A DNA stretch of 39,855 nucleotides from Capnocytophaga catalasegens. GTDB lineage: Bacteria; Bacteroidota; Bacteroidia; Flavobacteriales; Flavobacteriaceae. Below the pieces are notes generated by a model. The model saw only the letters and a program-made list of their open reading frames with translations. It did no database searches and had not been told where the DNA came from. The stretch spans positions 1-39,855 of the forward strand of contig NZ_BPMA01000022.1 in NCBI RefSeq assembly GCF_026005215.1, written 5' to 3'. A program made the translations under genes and the position numbers. Below are positions 8,205 to 15,594 of the stretch, one piece after another. Positions within the stretch are counted from its first letter, which is position 1; each line of letters opens with the position of its first letter.

Positions 8205-8627
8205 CTACATTTTTTTACTTTTTAAAAAATGATACGCTCTGATGTATTTGTTAAGTCTTTCTAAATCTTTTTCGGTTAAAAATGAAAGTCTTTTTATGTC
8301 CATATTGTCTTCTAAATCGTTTATTTTAATTCTCGTAGCTATTGGATTTTTAGAAACTCTTTTTATGAAATCCATATATATCTCTCCGTTACGTTTAGTT
8401 ATACATTTTATAACGCTAACAATTTTATCAGAAAATCCTTCTTGTTTAAGTTTATCAAATGTCCATTCTGTATCTTCAACTATATCGTGAAGGAGACCGC
8501 ATATTTTTTCAGTTTCTGTTTGTCCTTTTTCAGAAACTCTTAATAAATGAAAAATATAAGGCATTCCCGCTTTATCGGTTTGCCCTTTATGCGCCTCAAT
8601 AGCTATATTTAAAGCCTTGTTTATCAT
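8205..8627 (-). CDS. HD-domain phosphohydrolase, (p)ppGpp hydrolase-like (MESH1/SpoT-HD type)
   Basis: 140 residues, the size of small alarmone hydrolases. Visible HD-family motifs: AHKGQTDKAGMPYIFH near the N-terminus (the H-x-GQ-x-K-x-G-x-PY-x-x-H pattern of SpoT HD domains), GLLHDIVEDT with the HD pair and following E-D, and RIKINDLEDNMD (metal-binding D and the N-D-x-x-DN motif). It therefore probably hydrolyses (p)ppGpp or a related nucleotide. It follows the 69-residue gene in a two-gene unit that has its own promoter, between the MuF-zeta gene and the scaffold. In a phage it could blunt stringent signalling or an alarmone-type toxin; that is inference. Confidence 0.75.
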   Translation of the reverse strand: MINKALNIAIEAHKGQTDKAGMPYIFHLLRVSEKGQTETEKICGLLHDIVEDTEWTFDKLKQEGFSDKIVSVIKCITKRNGEIYMDFIKRVSKNPIATRIKINDLEDNMDIKRLSFLTEKDLERLNKYIRAYHFLKSKKM

Positions 8628-8644
8628 TCACTACTGTTTTTGTT

Positions 8645-8854
8645 CTAATTAAAAAAAGTCTCATATCCTCCCTTTTCACGTAGATATTTCCCTTCTTTTG
8701 CCCATCGTTGTTCTTTCTTATTTTGTGGTTTTCTTTTCCCTTGCACCAAATAATTATAAATAATATCAGGGTCTAAATATGGAGAGTTGTAAAAATCCTG
8801 CAACGTTTCATATTCGTTACCGTATTCATCAATTATCTTTTTGTTTTCTTTCAT
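8645..8854 (-). CDS. Small protein, candidate antitoxin/immunity for the MuF-zeta toxin
   Basis: 69 residues, not recognised. It is charged and starts MKENKKIIDEYGNEYETLQD, then has a tyrosine-rich segment (PYLDPDIIYNYL) and a basic middle (QGKRKPQNKKEQRW). It immediately follows the gene encoding a zeta-type toxin domain and is followed by the HD gene. A constitutive-type promoter lies at 8862-8891, unlike the activator-like late promoters of its neighbours. Immunity genes of phage MuF toxins usually sit directly downstream of the toxin. That is the only basis for the antitoxin suggestion; it does not look like an epsilon antitoxin. Confidence 0.45.
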   Translation of the reverse strand: MKENKKIIDEYGNEYETLQDFYNSPYLDPDIIYNYLVQGKRKPQNKKEQRWAKEGKYLREKGGYETFFN

Positions 8855-8861
8855 TTTTAAT

Positions 8862-8891
8862 CAAAAATAAAATATGTTGTAAAGTTACAAA
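8862..8891 (-). promoter_or_regulatory. Ordinary -33/-7 promoter for the 69-residue and HD genes
   Basis: On the minus strand TTTG (8888-8891) is followed after 18 bases by TATTTTTG (8862-8869), close to the Bacteroidota vegetative promoter. No inverted repeat of the late type is present. It lies in the 60-base gap between the MuF-zeta stop and the 69-residue gene, so these two genes can be expressed without late transcription. Confidence 0.55.
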
Positions 8892-8914
8892 AAAAAATAA
8901 TATATATGCAAATT

Positions 8915-10705
8915 TTATTCAGCTTTTTGTAAAAATCTAATATAAAGCGACTTGTCTATTATTTTAATTTTCCCTTCTATCTGTTGAAGTATTAAACGTG
9001 GTTTGTCTTCAATATTTGTGTCCCATAAATAAAGTTCATCAAAAGATTTGTTTTTCAATATTTTAGAAAATTCTTTACTTATACTTTTATTCATATCAGA
9101 TATAAAACTTAATTGAACGTATCTACCTGTTTTTTCTGCTCGCATTTTAGCTAATTTAATACTTAAATCAGTATCTAACGAAACATAATCGGCGCGTATT
9201 TTTTTTCCTGAAAGTTTTTTGACAAGTTGAGCATTACTATGAATTTTATCTGCTGTACCGTCGTTTATTCCGTCAATAATAGTTCCCCAATTCTCTGTAA
9301 GAGCTTTTTCTCGTATCTTTTTACTTAAATAACTACTTTCTTCATGTACGAAATTAGCGGCTAACATAATAAGTTCTTTATTATGTGAATGCAATAATGT
9401 TTTATATTCAGGTATCATTGATTTTATTTTATCGGGGTCTATAACCAATAATCCATTAGGATATGATAATAACCCACTTTCAGTAAGAGTTGATTTGCCA
9501 TTAGCAGGAGCACCTCCTAACATATACACTTTATCAGATTCTGTTTTTTTTATAGAGAAATATTCTTTTATTATTTTTTGGTGTAGTATTTTTCTATCAA
9601 ATATCCATTCTTCATTTTTCTTGAATATGTCCTCTGTTGTTTTATATTGTCTTATATAATCTTTTATTTCTTCAATCGTTAATATTTTTTCTTTCGGAGT
9701 GAATTTTTCATTTTCTTTCAACCATAAAGGCAAACTTTGAGCGTTATCTATTCGTTCTTTATTATCACTAACCCATTGTTTAAAGTTATCAGGAACATCT
9801 GTAATGTATTCTTTTTCGGTTTCTTTTCCTTGCAAATCTTTGATAAAATCATCAACATTTTGAAGAATAGGGACGGTGTAACAACGGCATTGCGGGTGCC
9901 AACCAAGAAACTGAAAATCTTTTGGATATTTTCCTTTAAGATTTTCACATACGGAACAACCAAATACATTATTGCTGCGTTTGATTTCATAACCAAGTAC
10001 AAAATCAAATTGTTTATATTTTTCCATATCAGACGCACGATACGCCATATTTACTTCGGTACGAGCCACACGTATAGCGTTTTTGTAACTACTACGATAC
10101 ACACCTTGACCTACATTGTGTTTTTGAGCCCGTTTTGATAAATGTAAATTACCCCGTTTGTCCCGAACTCTACGAAATAATAAATTAGGTTCTTGCAGGT
10201 ATTTACGTATATCTCGGCTAATTTGTTGTGCAGAACGCCCTTCTGAAAGTCCTAAATCAAGGCTCATTTCGATTTCATTACGAAATTGATTGGTGTATTT
10301 CCATATCCTATCTGAAAGGTTTAATCCGTTTGTTTTTCGTGTTTGAAATGCTTGTAGAGCTTCATCGTTGCGATTTGTGTAAGCTGTTATTTGTTCTTTG
10401 GTAAGCAGTTTTCGTTTTAGGTAAGGTGTTACTATGCTATTATTTTTTTTCACAGCCTCTAACCATTCTTTTTTAGTTGCTTGGTTGATAATTTCTGTTG
10501 CTTTTTCAGAAAAAGATTTAAGCAATATATCTACCTGTTTTTTTATCTTCGGGTACTTACTAAAATCAAATGGTTTTTCATCGTCAAAACCTTTAATATC
10601 GGAAGACAACACACTTACCTTCTTAATTATTTGATGATATAGCCTATTTATTTTTTTTGTCACCCTGTCAGCAGACGATATTTGTTTTTTGTCAATTATA
10701 TTCAT
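8915..10705 (-). CDS. MuF-domain minor head protein fused to zeta-type toxin kinase
   Basis: 596 residues. Residues ~130-280 form a MuF/SPP1 gp7 domain: ARTEVNMAYRASDMEKYKQ, then C-SVC (two cysteines) and a HPQCRCYTVP ending, the usual Cys/His signature. From about residue 390 comes a zeta-toxin-like P-loop kinase: MLGGAPANGKSTLT (Walker A), VIDPDKIKSMIPEY (Asp catalytic region), VHEESSYLSKK, DGINDG, and MRAEKTGRYVQ with the expected arginines. All key positions appear intact. Zeta toxins phosphorylate UDP-sugars such as UDP-GlcNAc and block wall synthesis. MuF proteins are packaged in the virion head, so the toxin could be delivered on injection. It lies straight after portal, the normal MuF position. 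The link between the domains holds ~100 residues of charged helix. Confidence 0.85.
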   Translation of the reverse strand: MNIIDKKQISSADRVTKKINRLYHQIIKKVSVLSSDIKGFDDEKPFDFSKYPKIKKQVDILLKSFSEKATEIINQATKKEWLEAVKKNNSIVTPYLKRKLLTKEQITAYTNRNDEALQAFQTRKTNGLNLSDRIWKYTNQFRNEIEMSLDLGLSEGRSAQQISRDIRKYLQEPNLLFRRVRDKRGNLHLSKRAQKHNVGQGVYRSSYKNAIRVARTEVNMAYRASDMEKYKQFDFVLGYEIKRSNNVFGCSVCENLKGKYPKDFQFLGWHPQCRCYTVPILQNVDDFIKDLQGKETEKEYITDVPDNFKQWVSDNKERIDNAQSLPLWLKENEKFTPKEKILTIEEIKDYIRQYKTTEDIFKKNEEWIFDRKILHQKIIKEYFSIKKTESDKVYMLGGAPANGKSTLTESGLLSYPNGLLVIDPDKIKSMIPEYKTLLHSHNKELIMLAANFVHEESSYLSKKIREKALTENWGTIIDGINDGTADKIHSNAQLVKKLSGKKIRADYVSLDTDLSIKLAKMRAEKTGRYVQLSFISDMNKSISKEFSKILKNKSFDELYLWDTNIEDKPRLILQQIEGKIKIIDKSLYIRFLQKAE

Positions 10706-10733
10706 TTTATATTTTTAGACAAATACATTACTT

Positions 10734-12128
10734 TTATTCAGTCGGTTCAAAAGCTGAAAAACTATCTTCTCTTTGGATATTTTCAAACTCCTCATCTGCA
10801 TTATCAACCAATCCTGCAAGTTTAATTCCTGATTTTTGCGACAATACAGGTTTGTTCCCTGTGGCTGTCATTACAAACTCTAATTTATCAGTATAATCAT
10901 CTACCATAAAAGGCGTGATTTCGGTTTCAATAGTCAATGCTTGTGCTTCTTTTGCTAAGGAAGTATTGAAAATTCCGATGTATTTTTTCAAAATAGCCAT
11001 TCGTCTTTGCAAATATTCATCAAAAACTTCCATATGGTCGGCGACTTTCAAGTGAGCATCTAAAAACAACATACGCAAAGCTTTTCCACTTGCGCCATTA
11101 CCCAATCCTTTCACACTTTCAAAAGAAATATCAGGAGTTTGTGTAAGGGTGTATATCATTCGCAAAAGAGTGTCTATTTCCAGTTTTACACTTTCAGGGG
11201 CGTGTGTCCAAGTCAGATAATGAGCTTCTGTATTAGCATCTCCTTCAATAATAGCCCCTGACTCTCCTTTCTTTGAAAATCCTTTGATGTTGCCTTTAAC
11301 AAATATTTTAGGTGACCCGTGATAGTCATTGGTGTCAGCAAAGTTTGAAAGGAGTTTTTCTAAGCGGTCAATAATATCCTGCACTTCGGCAAATTCCGTT
11401 TGTTCCTGACGTCCATACACTACAGGTATTTTCCCTAAAACATTGGCTACAGGAAAGCCATTCATTAACACAGGGACACCATCTGAAATATCGTATTTCA
11501 AAATCAGATTGCTTGTATAGGTTTCAAAATATGTACTTTTCTTGTCACCTTTGGCTATGGAATACTCACGTGAAAAAGCTACCATATCTCCATAGTCATC
11601 AAAGTATGGATAGAGCTTATCGCCTGACATCGGACTGAGTATTTTTACTCGCAGTTTGTTTTTGGCATCAATGCCGTAACGAGGTACTTCATCAGGAGCT
11701 AATTCCATCGGATACCAAAGCTCTGCCACTTCGGTACAAGAAAACAATTCACGTGCTATCTTTCGGTTATGTGAATTTATTTTCACATCGTTAAGAATGG
11801 ATTTGACAGCTACTAATATCTTCATTTGCGTGTCGTTCTGCGTGTTAGCTGTTACATCAATCGGGTTGCCAAACAGAAACGAAACCGCCCGTTTGACAAT
11901 CAACTTCTGCAACGACAAAGCAATACGTGCAACTGGTTCTTTTCTTTTATCCCCATTACCTTTATCTACCATTTTGTCTGGTCGTTCTTTTTCATCAAAA
12001 ATAAGATGTTTTTTAGGGTTGAGTTGCTTTTTAATTTCTTCAATATCAGGACTATCAGAGAGCCTTCCGCTTTTAAGTTCCTTAATTCTGTCCACATCGG
12101 ACAATGATAAAATTTCTTCTATGGTCAT
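10734..12128 (-). CDS. Portal protein (SPP1 gp6-like)
   Basis: 464 residues from the ATG at 12128. The frame extends upstream to 12176, but that would run through the -7 box and inverted repeat at 12146-12181, so MTIEEILSLSD is the likely start. Family-like features: KELKSGRLSDSPDIEEIKKQ near the start, KMVDKGNGDKRKEPVARIALSLQKLIVKRAVSFLFGNP (about residues 54-90) typical of SPP1-type portals, and TQTPDISFESVKGLGNGASGKALR in the tunnel/crown region. It forms the dodecameric DNA gate at one capsid vertex. It follows terL and precedes the MuF gene, the usual order. Confidence 0.9.
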   Translation of the reverse strand: MTIEEILSLSDVDRIKELKSGRLSDSPDIEEIKKQLNPKKHLIFDEKERPDKMVDKGNGDKRKEPVARIALSLQKLIVKRAVSFLFGNPIDVTANTQNDTQMKILVAVKSILNDVKINSHNRKIARELFSCTEVAELWYPMELAPDEVPRYGIDAKNKLRVKILSPMSGDKLYPYFDDYGDMVAFSREYSIAKGDKKSTYFETYTSNLILKYDISDGVPVLMNGFPVANVLGKIPVVYGRQEQTEFAEVQDIIDRLEKLLSNFADTNDYHGSPKIFVKGNIKGFSKKGESGAIIEGDANTEAHYLTWTHAPESVKLEIDTLLRMIYTLTQTPDISFESVKGLGNGASGKALRMLFLDAHLKVADHMEVFDEYLQRRMAILKKYIGIFNTSLAKEAQALTIETEITPFMVDDYTDKLEFVMTATGNKPVLSQKSGIKLAGLVDNADEEFENIQREDSFSAFEPTE

Positions 12129-12145
12129 AATTATAAAAGTTTTTG

Positions 12146-12181
12146 CAAAGATAAAAAAAACGTGTAATAAACACACGTTTT
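12146..12181 (-). promoter_or_regulatory. Late promoter of portal operon: -7 box plus inverted repeat
   Basis: Minus-strand TATCTTTG (12146-12153) with inverted repeat AAAACGTGT / ACACGTTTT (12157-12165 and 12173-12181) centred 19.5 bp upstream. The start codon of portal follows 18 bases after the box. The repeat abuts the terL stop at 12184. It is the third member of the set of four. Confidence 0.7.
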
Positions 12182-12183
12182 AA

Positions 12184-13701
12184 TTAAAAAAACAATCCTT
12201 CCAAATCTTGCGAATTTATGTTCTGATTTGGATAAAACGTATTTGCCAACGCATCGAATTTGTCAGTAGAGCGTCGCAAACGCTTTTTTATATCCTCTTT
12301 GGCTTCAATCTGTACGCTTCCATTCGAGGCAAATTTCCAACGTATGGCGGTAGCCTCTTCCAGAAAATCATCATCTTTGGGCAAACACGGGTTGTTATTG
12401 TTTTTTGGATTTAACCAATCACGCACCGCCCAAAACAGATATGCTCGCATATTAGCGAACGTATAAACACCATTCACGTCTTTTAAATCTTTTGCTCCCT
12501 CGCTAAACTTACAAGAAACGGCATTGTCAAATCCTAACTCCTGCAAACGAGAAAACACCCCCGCACCCTCGCCAATGGTGTCTATGTAGGCTTCTGTTTT
12601 AGGATTTTTAAGTTCGTTAGCCACAATTCCGCTGATGTGCATATGGTCAGCCTTTCCTGCCGATTGGTGCAGTATAAACGGATGTACATAATGATTCTGC
12701 CGAATGCAAATCACACTGCTATCACGCCCCATACCTGCCACGTCCACGCCTAACTTTTTTTCATGGAAATTGTGCGGATTTTCCTGTTGGTATTTCTCCC
12801 AATTGGCAAAGGCTTTTTCTATCCATTCGTAAGGAATGAGCGTATCTTCGGAAGCCTTTGGGAACATTCCCAATACTTTCACTCGAAACAAATCATTGGG
12901 GCGGTATCGCTGATTTTCAAACGTGAAATCGCCCTCTGCTTCGTTAAATTCACTATCGGAAATAGATACGCACCACGTATCAATTTTATCTTTCACCCAA
13001 TTGTAATCCACTTGACCAGGTATAATGATTTTCTTCTGCAATACATTTTCTGCATTGAGCGAATTAAGACGGAATTTCTTAAATCGTGCCGACTTCATCG
13101 CATTGGCTGCGTATCCTGACGTCGTATTCGGATTGAAAACAATCAAAAGCCGAGAATTCCCTTGCAAGTTTCCCTCAATGGCGTTAAATGTTACTTCTGA
13201 AATACCTGACGCTTCGGTAACAACAAACATTGTGTTGGTTGCGTGAAACCCTGACCACGCTTCAGTAGCGTCGTCTCCTGCCTTAAATCCAGTCAAAAAC
13301 CATTCTTCGTAATCGGTACGTATGTCGTTTGCTACCAATCTGCCAGGTAGTATTTTCGCTGAACGGTATAGCCTACGTACCTCTGGGGTCATAATGTTGG
13401 TTACTTGTCGCCCTGTGGGAGCAGTCATTGCTACTTTGGTATTTTCAATCATATTTCCGAATTTGTCAAACTTCGGAGTAAGATACAAAAAACAAAGCGA
13501 AGCACACGCCGAAACAAAATCTTTGCCTCGTGCCGTGCCACTCGCTACCGCAGTCATTGGATTGGTTTGTACAGATGTAATAATATCTTGCTGTTCTTTA
13601 TCTAAGCGAGCTTTTAGTACATCACGCACGAATTTGTTCCAATCAGATTGCCACGATTGAAAAGTTTGTATAACCTTATTTTCTATTTGTAAGTTACTCA
13701 T
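12184..13701 (-). CDS. terL: Terminase large subunit
   Basis: 505 residues from the ATG at 13701, which overlaps the terS stop (ATGAGTAA). The frame is open a further 15 bases. ATPase motifs: VASGTARGKDF (Walker-A-like, near residue 55), LLIVFNPNTTSG (coupling motif) and FVVTEASGI (Walker B and catalytic Glu). Nuclease motifs: LGVDVAGMGRDSSV, AYIDTIGEGAGV and the C-terminal RSTDKFDALANTF. It packages DNA into the prohead through portal. Length is normal and no disruption is seen. Confidence 0.9.
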   Translation of the reverse strand: MSNLQIENKVIQTFQSWQSDWNKFVRDVLKARLDKEQQDIITSVQTNPMTAVASGTARGKDFVSACASLCFLYLTPKFDKFGNMIENTKVAMTAPTGRQVTNIMTPEVRRLYRSAKILPGRLVANDIRTDYEEWFLTGFKAGDDATEAWSGFHATNTMFVVTEASGISEVTFNAIEGNLQGNSRLLIVFNPNTTSGYAANAMKSARFKKFRLNSLNAENVLQKKIIIPGQVDYNWVKDKIDTWCVSISDSEFNEAEGDFTFENQRYRPNDLFRVKVLGMFPKASEDTLIPYEWIEKAFANWEKYQQENPHNFHEKKLGVDVAGMGRDSSVICIRQNHYVHPFILHQSAGKADHMHISGIVANELKNPKTEAYIDTIGEGAGVFSRLQELGFDNAVSCKFSEGAKDLKDVNGVYTFANMRAYLFWAVRDWLNPKNNNNPCLPKDDDFLEEATAIRWKFASNGSVQIEAKEDIKKRLRRSTDKFDALANTFYPNQNINSQDLEGLFF

Positions 13702-14038
13702 CGGTTGTACTTGCAATCTTCATCAATTCAAAGAAAGGATTTACTGTTACTTCTTGCTCGACTTTTTCAACGTAGCCTCTGTGTTTGCCTTTCGTTTTTA
13801 AGAAGAAGATAAGACTTGTTGTATCTCCTTCTTGTATATTGCTTAACAATTTACTTTCAGCAAAATCAATTATACTTTCTTCTGCTTCTTTTAAAAGCTC
13901 GTTCAGCTTTGGACGTTTCTCCCTCCAAGAATAAAAGGTTTTGCGAGTAATATTTAACGCAGAGCAAGTTGCTGAAATATTACAGCTTTTTTTCGCGTAA
14001 ATATCTGCGATAATTTCATCTTTTATTTTCTTGCTCAT
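13694..14038 (-). CDS. terS: Terminase small subunit
   Basis: 114 residues. The N-terminus has a helix-turn-helix (IIADIYAKKSCNISATCSALNITRKTFYSWREKRP) as in DNA-recognition domains of small terminases. It is followed by an oligomerisation-type helix (LKEAEESIIDFAESKLLSNIQEG). KTKGKHRGYVEK and the C-terminus then probably bind the large subunit. Stop and start overlap with terL. It starts four bases after the ATP-grasp stop, so the enzyme cassette and terminase appear to be one transcription unit. Confidence 0.85.
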   Translation of the reverse strand: MSKKIKDEIIADIYAKKSCNISATCSALNITRKTFYSWREKRPKLNELLKEAEESIIDFAESKLLSNIQEGDTTSLIFFLKTKGKHRGYVEKVEQEVTVNPFFELMKIASTTDE

Positions 14039-14042
14039 TTTT

Positions 14043-14912
14043 TTATTGTTTATTTTGTTTATTTTGTCTGTTCGTTTTAAGAATTAAATGTATCATTTCT
14101 TTATACGAAATATTAGAGTTTAATTCAAAACATTTGTATAAATATCCATCTTTCTTTCCTAATCCTGCACATAGGTTAATTTCCAAAACATAGGCGTTCC
14201 CTTTTGCGTCTATTCTGAAATCAATCCGAGCGTATGAGTTTGCTTTTATAACATCAAAAACTTTAATTGCAGTCTGTATGGTTTTGGATTCATTAAAGGG
14301 GGTATATATTGCATTTCTTCCTAATTTGGTTTGAAAATCTAATATATTTGTATCAGCATTAATTTTCATTCCATAAGCATACACTTTCTCGTGATTCTTT
14401 ATTACCGCTATTGAGACATCTTCCCCATCAATATATTCCTCTATCAGATTGCAGCAAGAATGATATTTTTCTTTTAATTCTATGAGTTTGCTAAACACTT
14501 CTGTTTTGTTTTTACAAATAGAATTTTTATCAACACCTATACTGTCTCCTAATGAAAGAGGTTTTACAAAATAGGTAATTCCGTTGTCTTTCACTTGTGT
14601 ATAAGTAAAAGACTGAGGCACCAAAATATTATATCTTCTTAAAATTTCTTTTAATGCTTCTTTATTGTCATCGTATTTTATTGTTTCGGACTTTTCTCCT
14701 ATAATGTTAATGTCCAAAGTATACAGATAGTCAATGATTACATTGTTTTTTGTACGAATAAACGCAGTATCTCCTTTTTGTATTTTTTTTAAACATTCCA
14801 ATTTATCTACAAAAATAACATCAAAATCAATCACACTTTTTAAATCGTTATGATGTGTTTTATTGAAAAGTCTAAACTCTTCTTGCTTAGTTGTTACTAT
14901 CCAAGTTTTCAT
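14043..14912 (-). CDS. ATP-grasp ligase (D-Ala-D-Ala ligase-like) of the enzyme cassette
   Basis: 289 residues. C-terminal ATP-grasp motifs: ITYFVKPLSLGDSIGVDKNS (~131-150, nucleotide-binding Lys and the S-x-GV loop), NLIEEYIDGEDVSIAVI (adenine pocket strand), and SYARIDFRIDAKGNAYVLEINLCAG (~232-256, metal-binding Asp, Glu and Asn). The N-terminal ~90 residues are a Rossmann-like preATP domain (DVIFVDKLE; TAFIRTKNNVI). Such enzymes join a carboxylate to an amine or thiol through an acyl-phosphate. Its start lies inside the preceding ParB-like gene (26-base overlap), so the two are co-translated. Substrate is unknown; a second amide-forming enzyme (17225-17614 / 15584-17197) in the same operon suggests a common product. 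A small tail (NRQNKQNKQ) is low complexity. Confidence 0.8.
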   Translation of the reverse strand: MKTWIVTTKQEEFRLFNKTHHNDLKSVIDFDVIFVDKLECLKKIQKGDTAFIRTKNNVIIDYLYTLDINIIGEKSETIKYDDNKEALKEILRRYNILVPQSFTYTQVKDNGITYFVKPLSLGDSIGVDKNSICKNKTEVFSKLIELKEKYHSCCNLIEEYIDGEDVSIAVIKNHEKVYAYGMKINADTNILDFQTKLGRNAIYTPFNESKTIQTAIKVFDVIKANSYARIDFRIDAKGNAYVLEINLCAGLGKKDGYLYKCFELNSNISYKEMIHLILKTNRQNKQNKQ

Positions 14913-15594
14913 ATTCCAAAGCCTTTTTTGCTAATTGTAAAATTTTACTAAAACAAACATTTGAAGATTTTATGTGATATTTTCTCCCTATTTCTTTTAT
15001 TAGTTTTAATAGCATTTCTTCGTTATTGTCTTGATTTGCTAAAATAATCAATTCGTTTTTTTGCATATCTTCTTTAACGTTTCCAATAAGTTCATCGAGT
15101 GTGTCTAAATCTTCTTTATAAAGAATTATAGAAATAGAATAATGCTCTGATATTGGCACTATGGAAGCTGAAAAAGTGTCAATAGTTCCAATTTCTTCTG
15201 TGTCAATGTGAGCAAATTCTTTAAAATCAATACTTGCTATTTGTTCAAAAAGTCGTTTTAAAATGCCTTTATCATCTTCTCCGTGTAACGAATTATGAGA
15301 TAATTGAATGGCTATAATTTCATCTTTTGACAAATTTTCCTCGTTAGCATAGATGCAGGGTATTTTTGTATATCCGTTTCTAACACAAGCCTCATACCGA
15401 TGATGACCTCCTATGATTTGATATTTTCCATTTTCAGAAAGTTTTACACAGGTAATTGCTGTGCTTAACCCACTCTTTTTTATATTTTGTGTTAGCTTAT
15501 TAAAACTTTCCTCCGACATCTTATTTGCATTGAGAGGAGCAGGAATAATATCCTCTACACTAACGTATTCTAATTTCCATTTATTACTTTTCAT
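14887..15594 (-). CDS. ParB/Srx-fold protein of the enzyme cassette
   Basis: 235 residues. The first ~100 are a ParB/sulfiredoxin domain: YVSVEDIIPAPLNANKMSEE, then TQNIKKSGLSTAITCVKL, and IIGGHHRYEACVRNGYTKIPCI, with the GG-x-HRY-x-A nucleotide-binding box (here GGHHRYEA). The fold includes CTPases of ParB proteins, a free-serine kinase and sulfiredoxin. The remaining half is helical and unrecognised (LSKDEIIAIQLSHNSLHGEDD; KNELIILANQDNNEEM). Single ParB-domain proteins next to terminase genes are common in phages, often without known function. The start overlaps the end of the upstream gene by 11 bases. It could be a kinase or DNA-binding adaptor for the cassette; neither can be decided here. 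Confidence 0.75.
   Translation of the reverse strand: MKSNKWKLEYVSVEDIIPAPLNANKMSEESFNKLTQNIKKSGLSTAITCVKLSENGKYQIIGGHHRYEACVRNGYTKIPCIYANEENLSKDEIIAIQLSHNSLHGEDDKGILKRLFEQIASIDFKEFAHIDTEEIGTIDTFSASIVPISEHYSISIILYKEDLDTLDELIGNVKEDMQKNELIILANQDNNEEMLLKLIKEIGRKYHIKSSNVCFSKILQLAKKALEYENLDSNN

Noticed and set aside
9748-10038. 96-residue leftward frame inside the MuF-zeta gene
   Set aside because: Lies in another frame of a gene with clear domains and has no recognisable content.
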